DNA from: Solibacillus ferritrahens
GTDB lineage: Bacteria > Bacillota > Bacilli > Bacillales_A > Planococcaceae
Length of the DNA: 64,000 bases
Assembly (NCBI RefSeq): GCF_037027585.1
Contig: NZ_JAXCLE010000017.1
Span: 3,333-67,332, forward strand
Reading direction: 5' to 3'
Shown here: positions 1-7,753 of the stretch, piece after piece
How positions within the stretch are numbered: the first letter of the stretch is position 1
Layout: each line of letters starts with the position of its first letter
Notes under the pieces: generated by a model
Databases searched by the model: none
What the model was told of the DNA's origin: nothing
Seen by the model: the letters and a program-made list of their open reading frames with translations, nothing else
Program-made: the position numbers and the translations under genes

Positions 1-1
1 A

Positions 2-469
2 ATGATTCAACAAAATATTAATGATAAACGAGAATCTTCCACTTCAACAATAGACTTTTATGACCGTCTAATGTTAAATATGGCCTACTTCGTTGAAAAT
101 AAAATGGCGTGGACAGAACTTGTTCGTTCTACATTTAATGGAGGCGAATTACCGACTGTATCATATATTGAAAACGAATTAATGGTACATCAAATGCAAA
201 TTCGTAACAGTGTTGCGGAAAAGATGGATGATTATACGAAAGCCTTCCACCAGCAATATGAAACTTTAAAAGTAGAAGATGAAGATGTAATTTATGATTA
301 TGCATATGCATCAGTAGAGCATGCATTACGTGTTGATTTTTTAACATTAGTCTGTGCAAATAAAGCGACAATTTTAGCACAAGGTAATATTGACGAAACG
401 TTAAAAACGATGGACGGTTATGTTGCTTATTTTACCGACCAAATCGTCAATAAAATGACGCTTTCTTAA
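2..469 (+). CDS. Hypothetical helical protein, possibly 5'-truncated by the window edge
   Basis: I do not recognise this 155-residue protein. It is acidic and looks almost entirely alpha-helical, with no signal peptide, membrane segment or metal-binding motif. The first ATG lies at the very edge of the window, so its ribosome site cannot be seen and the true start may be upstream. The gene ends 16 bases before the following alpha/beta-hydrolase, whose ribosome site AAGGAG lies in that gap. The two genes are therefore probably co-transcribed, and the shared terminator follows the second one. No function is proposed. Confidence 0.8.
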   Translation: MIQQNINDKRESSTSTIDFYDRLMLNMAYFVENKMAWTELVRSTFNGGELPTVSYIENELMVHQMQIRNSVAEKMDDYTKAFHQQYETLKVEDEDVIYDYAYASVEHALRVDFLTLVCANKATILAQGNIDETLKTMDGYVAYFTDQIVNKMTLS

Positions 470-485
470 AAGGAGATACAACAAA

Positions 486-1133
486 ATGAATACACCATTT
501 ACTTTTTTACACAAAGCCCCTGTAATGAATGCAGAGAAAAAACCTGCAATCTTTTTATTACACGGTTTAGGAAGTGATGAAAATGATTTATTACAATTAG
601 TTAATTCATTTTCAACACAGTGCCATATTTTTAGTTTGCAAGGACCTATTAAACATCGACCTGGCTATGCCTTCTATACTTTCGAAGAGGAAGGTAAACC
701 AAATCGCGCCATTTTTGATAAGGTATTAAAGGGAATTGAAGCATTTATTAATGAAGCCGTTCGAGAATACAATTTAGATGAACAACAAATTTATGTGGTT
801 GGTTTTAATCAAGGCGCAGCATTGGCACAATCCCTTGCAATGGTTATGGGGGATGCTATTCGTGGGACAGCAGCGTTAAGTGGCTATTTGCCGGAGTTTG
901 CTGCACTTGAGTATAGTAAAAAAACGATGAATCATTCTAAAATTTTCATTTCCCATGGTGAATATGACTACGATTACCCATTTGAATGGGCGGAGCATGC
1001 AGTGCGTTTCTTCAATGATTATGGCACGAATGTTACATTTAAATCATATCCGGTAGGCCATGGTGTAAGTGAGCAAAACTTACAGGATTTAATCGCATTT
1101 TTATCAGAGGATCTACCAAATAATTTAAACTAA
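486..1133 (+). CDS. Alpha/beta hydrolase, phospholipase/carboxylesterase-like, nucleophile Ser replaced by Asn
   Basis: This 215-residue protein has the layout of the small serine esterase (phospholipase/carboxylesterase) branch of the alpha/beta-hydrolase fold. An oxyanion strand and HGLG motif lie at residues 26-29, a nucleophile elbow at 106-110, a putative acid at Asp161 and a C-terminal His192 in GHG. The elbow reads G-F-N-Q-G, where the family has G-F-S-Q-G. The codon is AAT, one base from the serine codon AGT. By family knowledge such a protein would be expected to lose ordinary esterase activity, so it may be a pseudoenzyme or use a different mechanism. There is no signal peptide, so it is predicted cytosolic. 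Start ATG follows AAGGAG at good spacing. A strong bidirectional hairpin follows immediately. Confidence 0.85.
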   Translation: MNTPFTFLHKAPVMNAEKKPAIFLLHGLGSDENDLLQLVNSFSTQCHIFSLQGPIKHRPGYAFYTFEEEGKPNRAIFDKVLKGIEAFINEAVREYNLDEQQIYVVGFNQGAALAQSLAMVMGDAIRGTAALSGYLPEFAALEYSKKTMNHSKIFISHGEYDYDYPFEWAEHAVRFFNDYGTNVTFKSYPVGHGVSEQNLQDLIAFLSEDLPNNLN

Positions 1134-1136
1134 AAA

Positions 1137-1179
1137 ACAGCTGACGGGGATGGAAATTATTTCTCGTCAGCTGTTTTTT
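1137..1179. terminator. Bidirectional rho-independent terminator
   Basis: A ten-base-pair stem (ACAGCTGACG against CGTCAGCTGT) is flanked by A-runs and T-runs on both sides. It can stop the hydrolase transcript on the plus strand and the c-di-GMP gene on the minus strand. The last codons of the latter lie inside the stem. Confidence 0.85.
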
Positions 1180-3340
1180 CTATGTCCAATAATTGTTCGG
1201 CATCGTTAATCGACATCGGTTTGTAGAAATAGTATCCCTGGCCAGCAGGGCAGCCGAGTTGCTGAAGCATTACCAGTTGTTCCTTAGTTTCAATACCTTC
1301 AGCAATCGCTCGCATTTTAATATTTTTTGCAAGTAGGATAATGGTTTGTACAATCGCATACATGCCGGGTTCATTCATTGAGCTAACAAAGCTACGGTCA
1401 ATTTTTATTTCAGAAAAAGGCAATTGAGGTAAGTAGCTTAAGGAAGAAAAACCTACACCAAAATCATCAATGGAACATTCAATTCCAAGTGCATTTAATT
1501 GATTTAAAATTTCCTTTGCTCTACTCAAATCCACTAATTCAATGCTTTCTGTTACCTCAAGTTTAATATATTGTGGAGGAATATTAAATTGATTAAAAAT
1601 ATTCCTAATATTTTCTAAAAATAGAGGGTCGTAAAAATGATCCGGTGAAATATTAAGAGATACAGGTAATATTTTTTTCCCTTTATTCAAACGATTTTGT
1701 AGCCAACTCAAAATATGTTTAAAATTCAGCAAATCAATATCTTTTATTTTCCCGGTTTGTTCAGCTATTGGAATATATTTAATCGGTGAAATAAAACCGA
1801 GTCTGCTTGAATTCCACCGGGATAATGCCTCGAATCCTTCCACCTCAAGTGTTGTAAAATTTATTTTCGGCTGTAAATATACTAAAAATTCTTCGTGATG
1901 GAGCGCGTATGCCAATTGATTGAAAATCTCCATTTCCTCTATCAGTTGCTTTGTACTGTTTTCTTCATATGCTTCAAAACTATTTCCGCTTCTGTTACGA
2001 GCTTTAGATAAGGCAATATCCGACTGATGTATAATTTGATCTACTGTTAAGGATTGGTCGAAATTTGTATAGCCGATCTTTATAGTGATATAGGTTTCTT
2101 TATCATCAATTAAATAGGGAATAAGTGTAAGTAACTCAATCTGTTGATAATAAGAGGTAAAACTATCACTTTCTCCTTTTACTCCAAGAACGATGGAATT
2201 AGAAAATCGTGAAATGAGAACATCATCTACAGCTAAATACTCGCTCAATCGATTGGCCATTTGACTTAGTAGGTCAGCACCTGCACTACGCCCATATAAA
2301 TCCACAATTTTGTTAAATTCGGCAGGGTGGATAATTGCAGCAAAACCTGAATCCCCTGTATTTAACCATTTTGAAAATTGCGTCTTAAAATAATGTAAAT
2401 TCGGTAAATTAGTCTCTACATCATAAAAGGCTAAATGACGCAGTTGAATTTTTTGTTCCGCATATTTAATGGCAAGCTGAATAAGTAGCGTTAATCGATT
2501 TAAATAATTGATATCAATTTGCTTTAATTCGGTACTGTCTTGATTAAATAATGTTAAGATACCGCTTATTTCATTTTGTGGCGTCAAAATCAACTTTGTC
2601 CAGGAACCTTGAATCGTTCCTAATTCATAATTTTCTGAAATATCGTTATATAGTGGGGTGTCAGTAAAATCTTTTAAGTATATAGCGCTCTTATTGAAGT
2701 TGGAATTTGATTTGATTTCAAAAAAGGCAAGTTTATTAATTACGTGTACTGGTAATGTATAGGAACCGATAGATTTAATATCATAGTTTTCATTATATAA
2801 ATGAATCGTACAATAGACATCCCGAATATAAAAGAGTTCAATTTTTTCCGAAATCAAATTCAATATTGACTGTAAATTACTTTCATGATCGATCGCTTGA
2901 TATACTTCGTGCTCCAATTTATAAATCATTTTATTTAACGTTTCTTCTGTTGTATCTTCGCAGGTCAATAATATATATTGAATTATATTTTCATTATTCC
3001 TAATAGGATGCAATGTAATAGAATTCCAAAAGGCAGAACCTTCTTTATTGTAATGTAAAATCGTTAATTTTTTAGGGGAGCCGGATTTTAAATGTAAATT
3101 TAATGCTTCAATCGACTTTTTACTAGTACGTTTTCCGTTTAAAATGCTGATGTTTTGATTAATGATTTGTTCATTTTCAAAAGAAGTTAATTTAAAAAAA
3201 TAAGGGTTTGCATGTAGAATTGATAGATTCTCATCGTTAATATCAATGATAAGCGTACCTTTCGAAAGTTGGTTACTTAAGGTTTTTAACCAATTAAATA
3301 ATCGATCTTTTGATAGGGGTATAGATTGATCAATTGTCAT
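1157..3340 (-). CDS. PAS-GAF-GGDEF-EAL protein, predicted c-di-GMP phosphodiesterase
   Basis: The 727-residue protein has four recognisable regions: a PAS domain (about 25-130), a GAF-like region (about 145-295), a GGDEF fold (about 300-455) and an EAL domain (about 470-720). The GGDEF signature is replaced by S-N-S-I-V at 380-384, so diguanylate cyclase activity is not expected. The EAL domain keeps EAL at 504-506, the NIS segment, Glu in EVTE, the DDFG motif at 625-628 and EGIET near 681, so c-di-GMP hydrolysis is plausible. The PAS domain resembles LOV sequences but lacks the flavin-binding cysteine. No membrane segment is visible, so it is likely a cytosolic sensor-phosphodiesterase. The start ATG is preceded by AAAAGGGGC. 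The gene is monocistronic and convergent with the hydrolase. Confidence 0.9.
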   Translation of the reverse strand: MTIDQSIPLSKDRLFNWLKTLSNQLSKGTLIIDINDENLSILHANPYFFKLTSFENEQIINQNISILNGKRTSKKSIEALNLHLKSGSPKKLTILHYNKEGSAFWNSITLHPIRNNENIIQYILLTCEDTTEETLNKMIYKLEHEVYQAIDHESNLQSILNLISEKIELFYIRDVYCTIHLYNENYDIKSIGSYTLPVHVINKLAFFEIKSNSNFNKSAIYLKDFTDTPLYNDISENYELGTIQGSWTKLILTPQNEISGILTLFNQDSTELKQIDINYLNRLTLLIQLAIKYAEQKIQLRHLAFYDVETNLPNLHYFKTQFSKWLNTGDSGFAAIIHPAEFNKIVDLYGRSAGADLLSQMANRLSEYLAVDDVLISRFSNSIVLGVKGESDSFTSYYQQIELLTLIPYLIDDKETYITIKIGYTNFDQSLTVDQIIHQSDIALSKARNRSGNSFEAYEENSTKQLIEEMEIFNQLAYALHHEEFLVYLQPKINFTTLEVEGFEALSRWNSSRLGFISPIKYIPIAEQTGKIKDIDLLNFKHILSWLQNRLNKGKKILPVSLNISPDHFYDPLFLENIRNIFNQFNIPPQYIKLEVTESIELVDLSRAKEILNQLNALGIECSIDDFGVGFSSLSYLPQLPFSEIKIDRSFVSSMNEPGMYAIVQTIILLAKNIKMRAIAEGIETKEQLVMLQQLGCPAGQGYYFYKPMSINDAEQLLDIEKTADEK

Positions 3341-3480
3341 AGTTACTGCCCCTTTTTAATTATAAGATTTACTAAAGTATAACAAATTCCCTATAAATAG
3401 GAAGTGGATTATTATAATATATAAAAAGTTCTTTTTGGTTGAGTCTTATTTGCTGTTAGAAATAAACTAAAGAATTTTTA

Positions 3481-3515
3481 ACAAAAAAAACTAGTAACGA
3501 TAGATTACTAGTTTT
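3481..3515 (-). terminator. Terminator of the csbD transcript
   Basis: An eleven-base-pair stem (AAAACTAGTAA against TTACTAGTTTT) with a seven-base loop lies just downstream of csbD. On the minus strand it is followed by a run of T. Confidence 0.75.
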
Positions 3516-3531
3516 GGGGATTTGTATTTTA

Positions 3532-3726
3532 TTATCTATTGTCCATTCTGTCGGAGATGTTTTTCTTAACATCGCCAATTTTTTCTTGTGCTTTACCTTT
3601 TACTTGATCACGTTTTCCTTCAGCTTGCAGGGATGGGTCGTTTGTATTTCGACCGACTGACTCTTTTACTTCCCCTTTTAGTTTGTTCCCAGTACCTTTT
3701 ACTTTATCTGAAAATCCATTTGACAT
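3532..3726 (-). CDS. csbD: CsbD-family general stress protein
   Basis: This 64-residue, very hydrophilic protein is rich in Lys, Glu, Asp and Gly. It carries the CsbD-like pattern KVKGTGNKLKGEVKE near the N-terminus, followed by a second GK-QVKGKAQEKIGDVK segment. CsbD proteins are small stress proteins of unknown biochemical role; the Bacillus member is controlled by sigma-B. The start ATG follows AGGAGGT. A sigma-B-like promoter lies about 35 bases upstream of the start and a strong terminator follows, so the gene can be transcribed alone. The lipoprotein gene upstream on the same strand may also read through into it. Confidence 0.9.
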   Translation of the reverse strand: MSNGFSDKVKGTGNKLKGEVKESVGRNTNDPSLQAEGKRDQVKGKAQEKIGDVKKNISDRMDNR

Positions 3727-3760
3727 AGTATAACCTCCTAAAAGTATTTACATATGTCTA

Positions 3761-3785
3761 TTTCCCTTAACAGGAAAGAATAAAC
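3761..3785 (-). promoter_or_regulatory. Sigma-B-like promoter of csbD
   Basis: On the minus strand, GTTTAT (3785-3780) and GGGAAA (3766-3761) are separated by 13 bases. This is close to the Bacillus sigma-B pattern GTTTAA-N13 to 15-GGGWAW. It lies just before csbD, a known sigma-B target in Bacillus. Assignment is by eye. Confidence 0.55.
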
Positions 3786-3791
3786 AAAATT

Positions 3792-4286
3792 TCAATTCAT
3801 CGTGTAGACCTTGTAAAAGTGGTGAAGGGATTCACTGCCTTTTTGATCAATAATTGTTTGTCCATTTTGATTCATGCTGACAGTTGTTTTTTTCTCCTCT
3901 AGCACCCCTTTATGGAAATACAGAACGACCTCAATTTTACTATTTTCAATCAATTGTTGCTTCTCGGCTTCTAAAAAATTCCCCTCTGCAAAAAGTCCAT
4001 TATCCTGCCATGTACCAGTTATTTTTAATTGTTGCTCGTCCTCATTTTCGTCATAATACCACTGCACATCGCGTAATATAGTTTTAAATAAATCGTTAAT
4101 TGTAAAAGTTTCATTGTCGAACTCAATTTCGACCGAACGAATGGAATGTACATCGGTAGAAATGGCGGTTGCCGCTTCATTAGCCTTGGAGTTAATACCA
4201 GCTGCTGCCTTTTTAACATCACCAATCGTTTCTCCGCAACCTGCTAACAAAATTGCCGTAATTAAAAATAATATAGAACTTCTCAT
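3792..4286 (-). CDS. Putative lipoprotein of unknown function
   Basis: The 164-residue product starts with a short hydrophobic signal ending in the lipobox L-L-A-G-C (Cys16), so it should be lipid-anchored outside the membrane. The remainder is mixed alpha/beta and acidic with no motif I recognise. Its mature N-terminus begins G-E-T-I-G-D-V-K-K-A, an amphipathic stretch recalling the Lys-rich helices of the neighbouring CsbD. The gene lies directly upstream of csbD on the same strand, so a shared stress role is possible, but this is inference only. A GGAGGG ribosome site precedes the start. Confidence 0.75.
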   Translation of the reverse strand: MRSSILFLITAILLAGCGETIGDVKKAAAGINSKANEAATAISTDVHSIRSVEIEFDNETFTINDLFKTILRDVQWYYDENEDEQQLKITGTWQDNGLFAEGNFLEAEKQQLIENSKIEVVLYFHKGVLEEKKTTVSMNQNGQTIIDQKGSESLHHFYKVYTMN

Positions 4287-4550
4287 TAGAGTCCCTCCAA
4301 TGTTGTCATTACTATCATTTTACTAAAATGTGCAAAAGGAAACGCATGAATTTAGTAGTAGAATGTGAAATGTTTGTAACAGATTGGAATTCAAAATGAA
4401 GAAAGCGATTTTCCATTAAAAATGTTATTAATTTTTCATCTTGCTGTATCTGTTCATGTATACGATGTTCGATGTTGGGTCACAATAGTTTATAAGTGGA
4501 TAGTATATGGAATAGAGAGTCGTGAAAAAAGTGGAAAGTGAGTGTTGGAG

Positions 4551-4679
4551 ATGCGAATCGATGATGAGTTACTTGAAAAGCTTGGTAGTTATTTTGTATA
4601 TCATGAAGTGTATAACCGGTACGGCATTACATTTGAGACTTTTGTAGATCGTTGGACGAGAGGGATTCTTGAATTATAA
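4551..4679 (+). CDS. Possible small protein, 42 residues
   Basis: A short ORF beginning M-R-I-D-D-E-L-L-E-K encodes 42 residues with several aromatic residues and no hydrophobic segment. In-frame GTG (4542) and TTG (4545) codons with a GGAAAGTGA-like site upstream are alternative starts, since GGAG abuts the ATG. A clean rho-independent terminator lies 50 bases downstream, which suggests this otherwise empty stretch is transcribed. I do not recognise the family. Coding status is uncertain because the ORF is short. Confidence 0.45.
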   Translation: MRIDDELLEKLGSYFVYHEVYNRYGITFETFVDRWTRGILEL

Positions 4680-4728
4680 TTTCAATTAAAGAAGTTTGAT
4701 CAGATGTATAACATTTTGAATTAGTAAT

Positions 4729-4761
4729 ACACTCCTCAGTTAAAATTGAGGGGTGTGTTTT
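4729..4761 (+). terminator. Rho-independent terminator
   Basis: The stem ACACTCCTCA against TGAGGGGTGT, with one G-T pair and an eight-base loop, is followed by a short T-rich tract. It sits between the small ORF and the DmpA-type peptidase gene. Confidence 0.75.
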
Positions 4762-4836
4762 CATTTTTGCTGTCCTTTTTTGGGAATTACTATTACGATA
4801 GATTTATAAAACCCCCTAAACAAAGGAGCTATGATT

Positions 4837-5880
4837 ATGAAAGTACGCGATATGGGCATTAAGATTGGACAATTACATACAGGAGACAAAAATTGCATTA
4901 CGGACGTCGAAGGGGTAAAGGTTGGTCATGTTACACTGGATTATCCAATAAATGATTCTGGTGATGCAGCATGTACGGGAGTAACGGCAGTTTTACCGCA
5001 TACAGGAAATTTATATCGGGAAAAAGTAACGGCAGCAAGCTATGTTTTAAATGGATATGGAAAAACGACCGGTCTAATTCAAGTGGAAGAGCTAGGCTTA
5101 ATTGAATCCCCAATTATGCTTACAAATACTTTTGGCGTTGCAAATGTTACACAGGGCACGCTCCAATATTTGCTTGAGCAAAATGAAGAAATTGGAATAA
5201 CGACCGGTACGGTGAATGTAGTAGTTGGTGAATGTAATGATAGCTATTTAAATTCGATTCGACATTTTCCTGTAAAACCTGAGCATGCCATAGAGGCGAT
5301 TCATAAGGCCTCGAACAACAATCATGCCGAAGAGGGGGCAATCGGGGCGGGCAAAGGAATGATGTGCTTTGGTCATAAAGGGGGCATTGGCACTTCATCA
5401 CGTGTCGTAAATGATAATGATGGAGAACAATATATAGTCGGTTGCCTCGTATTAAGTAATTTTGGAAAGGCAAATGAATTGCTAAAGGAACGCTACATTA
5501 CTACTTCAAATAACAGTGAATCGACTATGAGTCCGACTGATGGTTCGATTATTATAATACTTGCAACAGATGCTCCGCTTAGCAGCCGTCAGTTAAAACG
5601 TGTGATTAAACGTTGCGGTATTGGATTAGGACGCACTGGTAGCCATTTCTCAAATGGAAGTGGGGATATCGTAATCGGATTTACAACAGCTAGAAAAATT
5701 CAGCATCATTACGATGATACTTTGGAAATACGCCAGCAATTGCGTGACGACCAAGAAGTAATGAACTCTTTATTTATGGCAGCAGCCGAAGCGACAGAAG
5801 AAGCGATTATTAATTCATTGTCACAGGCAGAAACAACAACTGGCAGACATAATCATATAGTACAAAAACTACTCTTTTAA
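4837..5880 (+). CDS. DmpA/P1-family aminopeptidase (peptidase S58), self-processing
   Basis: The 347-residue protein has the length and motifs of the DmpA-type N-terminal nucleophile hydrolases. These cleave N-terminal D- or beta-amino acids from small peptides after self-cleavage. The expected autoprocessing site is the Gly-Ser pair in D-G-S-I-I-I-I-L-A-T-D-A-P-L (Ser237 from this start), where the serine becomes the nucleophile of the beta subunit. Other family features are the N-terminal T-D-V-E-G-V-K-V-G-H block and the G-A-I-G-A-G-K-G-M segment. I chose the second ATG because AAAGGAG lies 8 bases before it and only 2 bases before the ATG at 4831. There is no signal peptide. A terminator separates it from the dpp-type operon, but the location suggests a related peptide-salvage role. 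Confidence 0.88.
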   Translation: MKVRDMGIKIGQLHTGDKNCITDVEGVKVGHVTLDYPINDSGDAACTGVTAVLPHTGNLYREKVTAASYVLNGYGKTTGLIQVEELGLIESPIMLTNTFGVANVTQGTLQYLLEQNEEIGITTGTVNVVVGECNDSYLNSIRHFPVKPEHAIEAIHKASNNNHAEEGAIGAGKGMMCFGHKGGIGTSSRVVNDNDGEQYIVGCLVLSNFGKANELLKERYITTSNNSESTMSPTDGSIIIILATDAPLSSRQLKRVIKRCGIGLGRTGSHFSNGSGDIVIGFTTARKIQHHYDDTLEIRQQLRDDQEVMNSLFMAAAEATEEAIINSLSQAETTTGRHNHIVQKLLF

Positions 5881-5935
5881 ATAATCAAATACAATTTTCT
5901 AAGTGGAAACCTTCTACAATGGCTTGTCTTTTACA

Positions 5936-5970
5936 TTATTATTCTGTGAAAGACTTTTTTCATATAAAAA
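5936..5970 (+). terminator. Rho-independent terminator after the DmpA-type gene
   Basis: The stem GTCTTTTACA against TGTGAAAGAC, with one G-T pair and a nine-base loop, is followed by six T. It ends the preceding transcript. Confidence 0.8.
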
Positions 5971-6203
5971 TATAATAAATTTTACAAAAAATGTAACATT
6001 ACAGAGGGTCATTACATTGATATTAAACTAATAGCAAATTTACAAGAAAAAAACTTCCACAATCGAAATATATGTGATATTTTAAATTTATACTTAAAAG
6101 ATTGAAAAATCAAAATTTTTAGACATATTAATAATGTAAGTCACTTTTGTTTTTCAAACACATTAAAATTATGTTAGAAAATTATTTTGATGTTCGAATA
6201 GGT
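5971..6203. other. AT-rich upstream region of the muropeptide operon
   Basis: This stretch of about 230 bases holds no convincing ORF or stable hairpin. It must carry the operon promoter, but no clear -35/-10 pair stands out. A site at 6169-6183 matches 10 of 15 positions of the CodY consensus, its right half (GAAAATT) perfectly. That is too weak to assign, although dpp operons of Bacillus are CodY targets. Confidence 0.4.
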
Positions 6204-6280
6204 AGGAGGTATTCATCACTATAAAAAATTATTCTTTTCCCATATCCATAAACGCAACAGCGGAAAAGATTCCTGCTTTA

Positions 6281-6949
6281 ATGGAAAACGGGGATCCTTT
6301 AGTGGAAATAAAGCCAATAGTAAATAAATTATATCTCAAGCCACAATATTTTTTTGAAGGTATCCCAAATAGTCTTAATAAAATATATTTGCGGCAGGAA
6401 GCTGCAAGTAAATTAATAAAAGCACTTCAGCTAATACCGGAAACGATGAGCTTTATTTTGTACGATGGGTTTCGCCCGCTGCAAGTTCAGTCGTTTTTAT
6501 ATAACGATATTAAAAATAAAATACGATTAAAATTTCCGCAATGGACAATTGAACAAATCGAATACGAGACGTTAAAGTATGTTGCATTTCCAAGCATAGA
6601 AAACAGTTCTCCATCGCCACATTTAACAGGAGGAGCAATTGATTTAACGTTAGGCGACGAGCGGGGATATCCGTTGGATTTAGGTACAGCATTTGATGCG
6701 ACGGAGGAAAAATCGGCTACCGCCTATTTTGAAAAGCATCGTTCGGAAAATGAAGCAGCGCATATCAATCGGCGTATCTTGTTTCATTGCATGACACAAG
6801 CAGGATTTCAAAATTACGAAGCAGAGTGGTGGCATTATGATTATGGAAATAGAGCATGGGCGCGGAAATCAAATAAAGACCAATGCTTGTATGGTCCAAT
6901 TATCGCCACAATTGAACAGAATGAACTAAAGGAGTATAAATTCAGATGA
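6281..6949 (+). CDS. VanX/DdpX-type D-Ala-D-Ala dipeptidase (peptidase M15D)
   Basis: Zinc dipeptidase motifs of the VanX family are intact: S-P-H-L-T-G-G-A-I-D (SxHxxGxAxD, zinc ligands His and Asp), E-A-E-W-W-H (catalytic Glu and third ligand His) and the D-G-F-R-P arginine. The predicted reaction is hydrolysis of D-Ala-D-Ala or similar murein-derived dipeptides in the cytosol. No VanH/VanA/VanRS genes are present, so this is salvage, not glycopeptide resistance. The ATG at 6281 is the first standard start codon, but homologous N-terminal sequence seems to continue upstream in frame to an AGGAGG site at 6204-6209 without any ATG, GTG or TTG. The true start may be ATC at 6215. The stop overlaps the dppA start (ATGA). 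Confidence 0.9.
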   Translation: MENGDPLVEIKPIVNKLYLKPQYFFEGIPNSLNKIYLRQEAASKLIKALQLIPETMSFILYDGFRPLQVQSFLYNDIKNKIRLKFPQWTIEQIEYETLKYVAFPSIENSSPSPHLTGGAIDLTLGDERGYPLDLGTAFDATEEKSATAYFEKHRSENEAAHINRRILFHCMTQAGFQNYEAEWWHYDYGNRAWARKSNKDQCLYGPIIATIEQNELKEYKFR

Positions 6950-7740
6950 AAGTATATATAAGTGCAGATATTGAGGGAATTACAGGAACGACCGTATGGA
7001 GTGAAACCGAACTAAATACTTCTGACTATGTACAATTTCAGCAACAAATGACAAAAGAAGTGCTTGCTGCGATAGAGGGCGCATTTGCCGGTGGGGCTTC
7101 AGAAATATTACTGAAAGATGCTCATGATTCTGGGCGTAATATTTTAATCGAAAACTTACCGGAGAACGTTAAAATTATTCGTGGTTGGACACAAGAGCCA
7201 ATGTGTATGGTTGCTGGATTGGATGAAAGCTTTGATCGCGCAATCTTTATCGGTTACCACAGTGAGGGGGGGAGTGAAAAAAACCCGCTTGCCCATACGT
7301 TAAGCCTGCTGGCAGATGTCAAAATCAATGGCGAATATGCAAGTGAGTTTCTAATTAATACATACGCAGCTGCACTGCATGGCGTGCCTGTAGCATTCGT
7401 TAGTGGCGATAAAGCATTAACAGAGCACATCTCCCGCCATAATGACGAAATCATAACGTTTGCAACAAAAGAAGGAATCGGTCATGCAACAATCAGTGTT
7501 AGCCCACAAACTACATTAAAAGAAACGAAAAGACTGATTGAAGAAGCAATGAAAATAGAACGCAGTAAGCTTCAAATCGAACTGCCCAAACAATTTAATG
7601 TAGAGATTATTTATAAAGACCATATAAAAGCATATCGAAACTCATTTTATCCCGGGGCTAAATTTAAAGCGCACAATACCGTGCAGTTTGAAACGACAGA
7701 TTACTTTGAGGTACTTCGACTGCTGCAGTTTTTAACTTAA
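6946..7740 (+). CDS. dppA: D-aminopeptidase DppA (peptidase M55)
   Basis: The 264-residue product matches the DppA family of zinc D-aminopeptidases that form large ring-shaped decamers in the cytosol. The N-terminal S-A-D-I-E-G motif supplies metal ligands Asp8 and Glu10, with His60 in K-D-A-H-D and a further His105 in G-Y-H. The enzyme releases N-terminal D-amino acids, chiefly D-Ala, from short peptides. It overlaps the VanX-type gene by four bases and is followed closely by the epimerase gene, so translation is coupled within one operon. In Bacillus the homologue starts the dpp operon and is controlled by CodY; I see no clear CodY site here. Confidence 0.92.
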   Translation: MKVYISADIEGITGTTVWSETELNTSDYVQFQQQMTKEVLAAIEGAFAGGASEILLKDAHDSGRNILIENLPENVKIIRGWTQEPMCMVAGLDESFDRAIFIGYHSEGGSEKNPLAHTLSLLADVKINGEYASEFLINTYAAALHGVPVAFVSGDKALTEHISRHNDEIITFATKEGIGHATISVSPQTTLKETKRLIEEAMKIERSKLQIELPKQFNVEIIYKDHIKAYRNSFYPGAKFKAHNTVQFETTDYFEVLRLLQFLT

Positions 7741-7753
7741 GGTGGGTGGTTTT

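Noticed and set aside
3000..3280. PAS domain of the c-di-GMP protein as a blue-light LOV sensor
   Set aside because: The segment matching the LOV core has no cysteine at the flavin-adduct position.
6169..6183. CodY-binding site upstream of the muropeptide operon
   Set aside because: Only 10 of 15 consensus positions match and the left half is poor; not enough to call.
6281..6949. VanX-type gene read as vancomycin resistance
   Set aside because: No vanH, vanA, vanR or vanS-like genes are nearby; the setting is a peptide uptake and breakdown operon.
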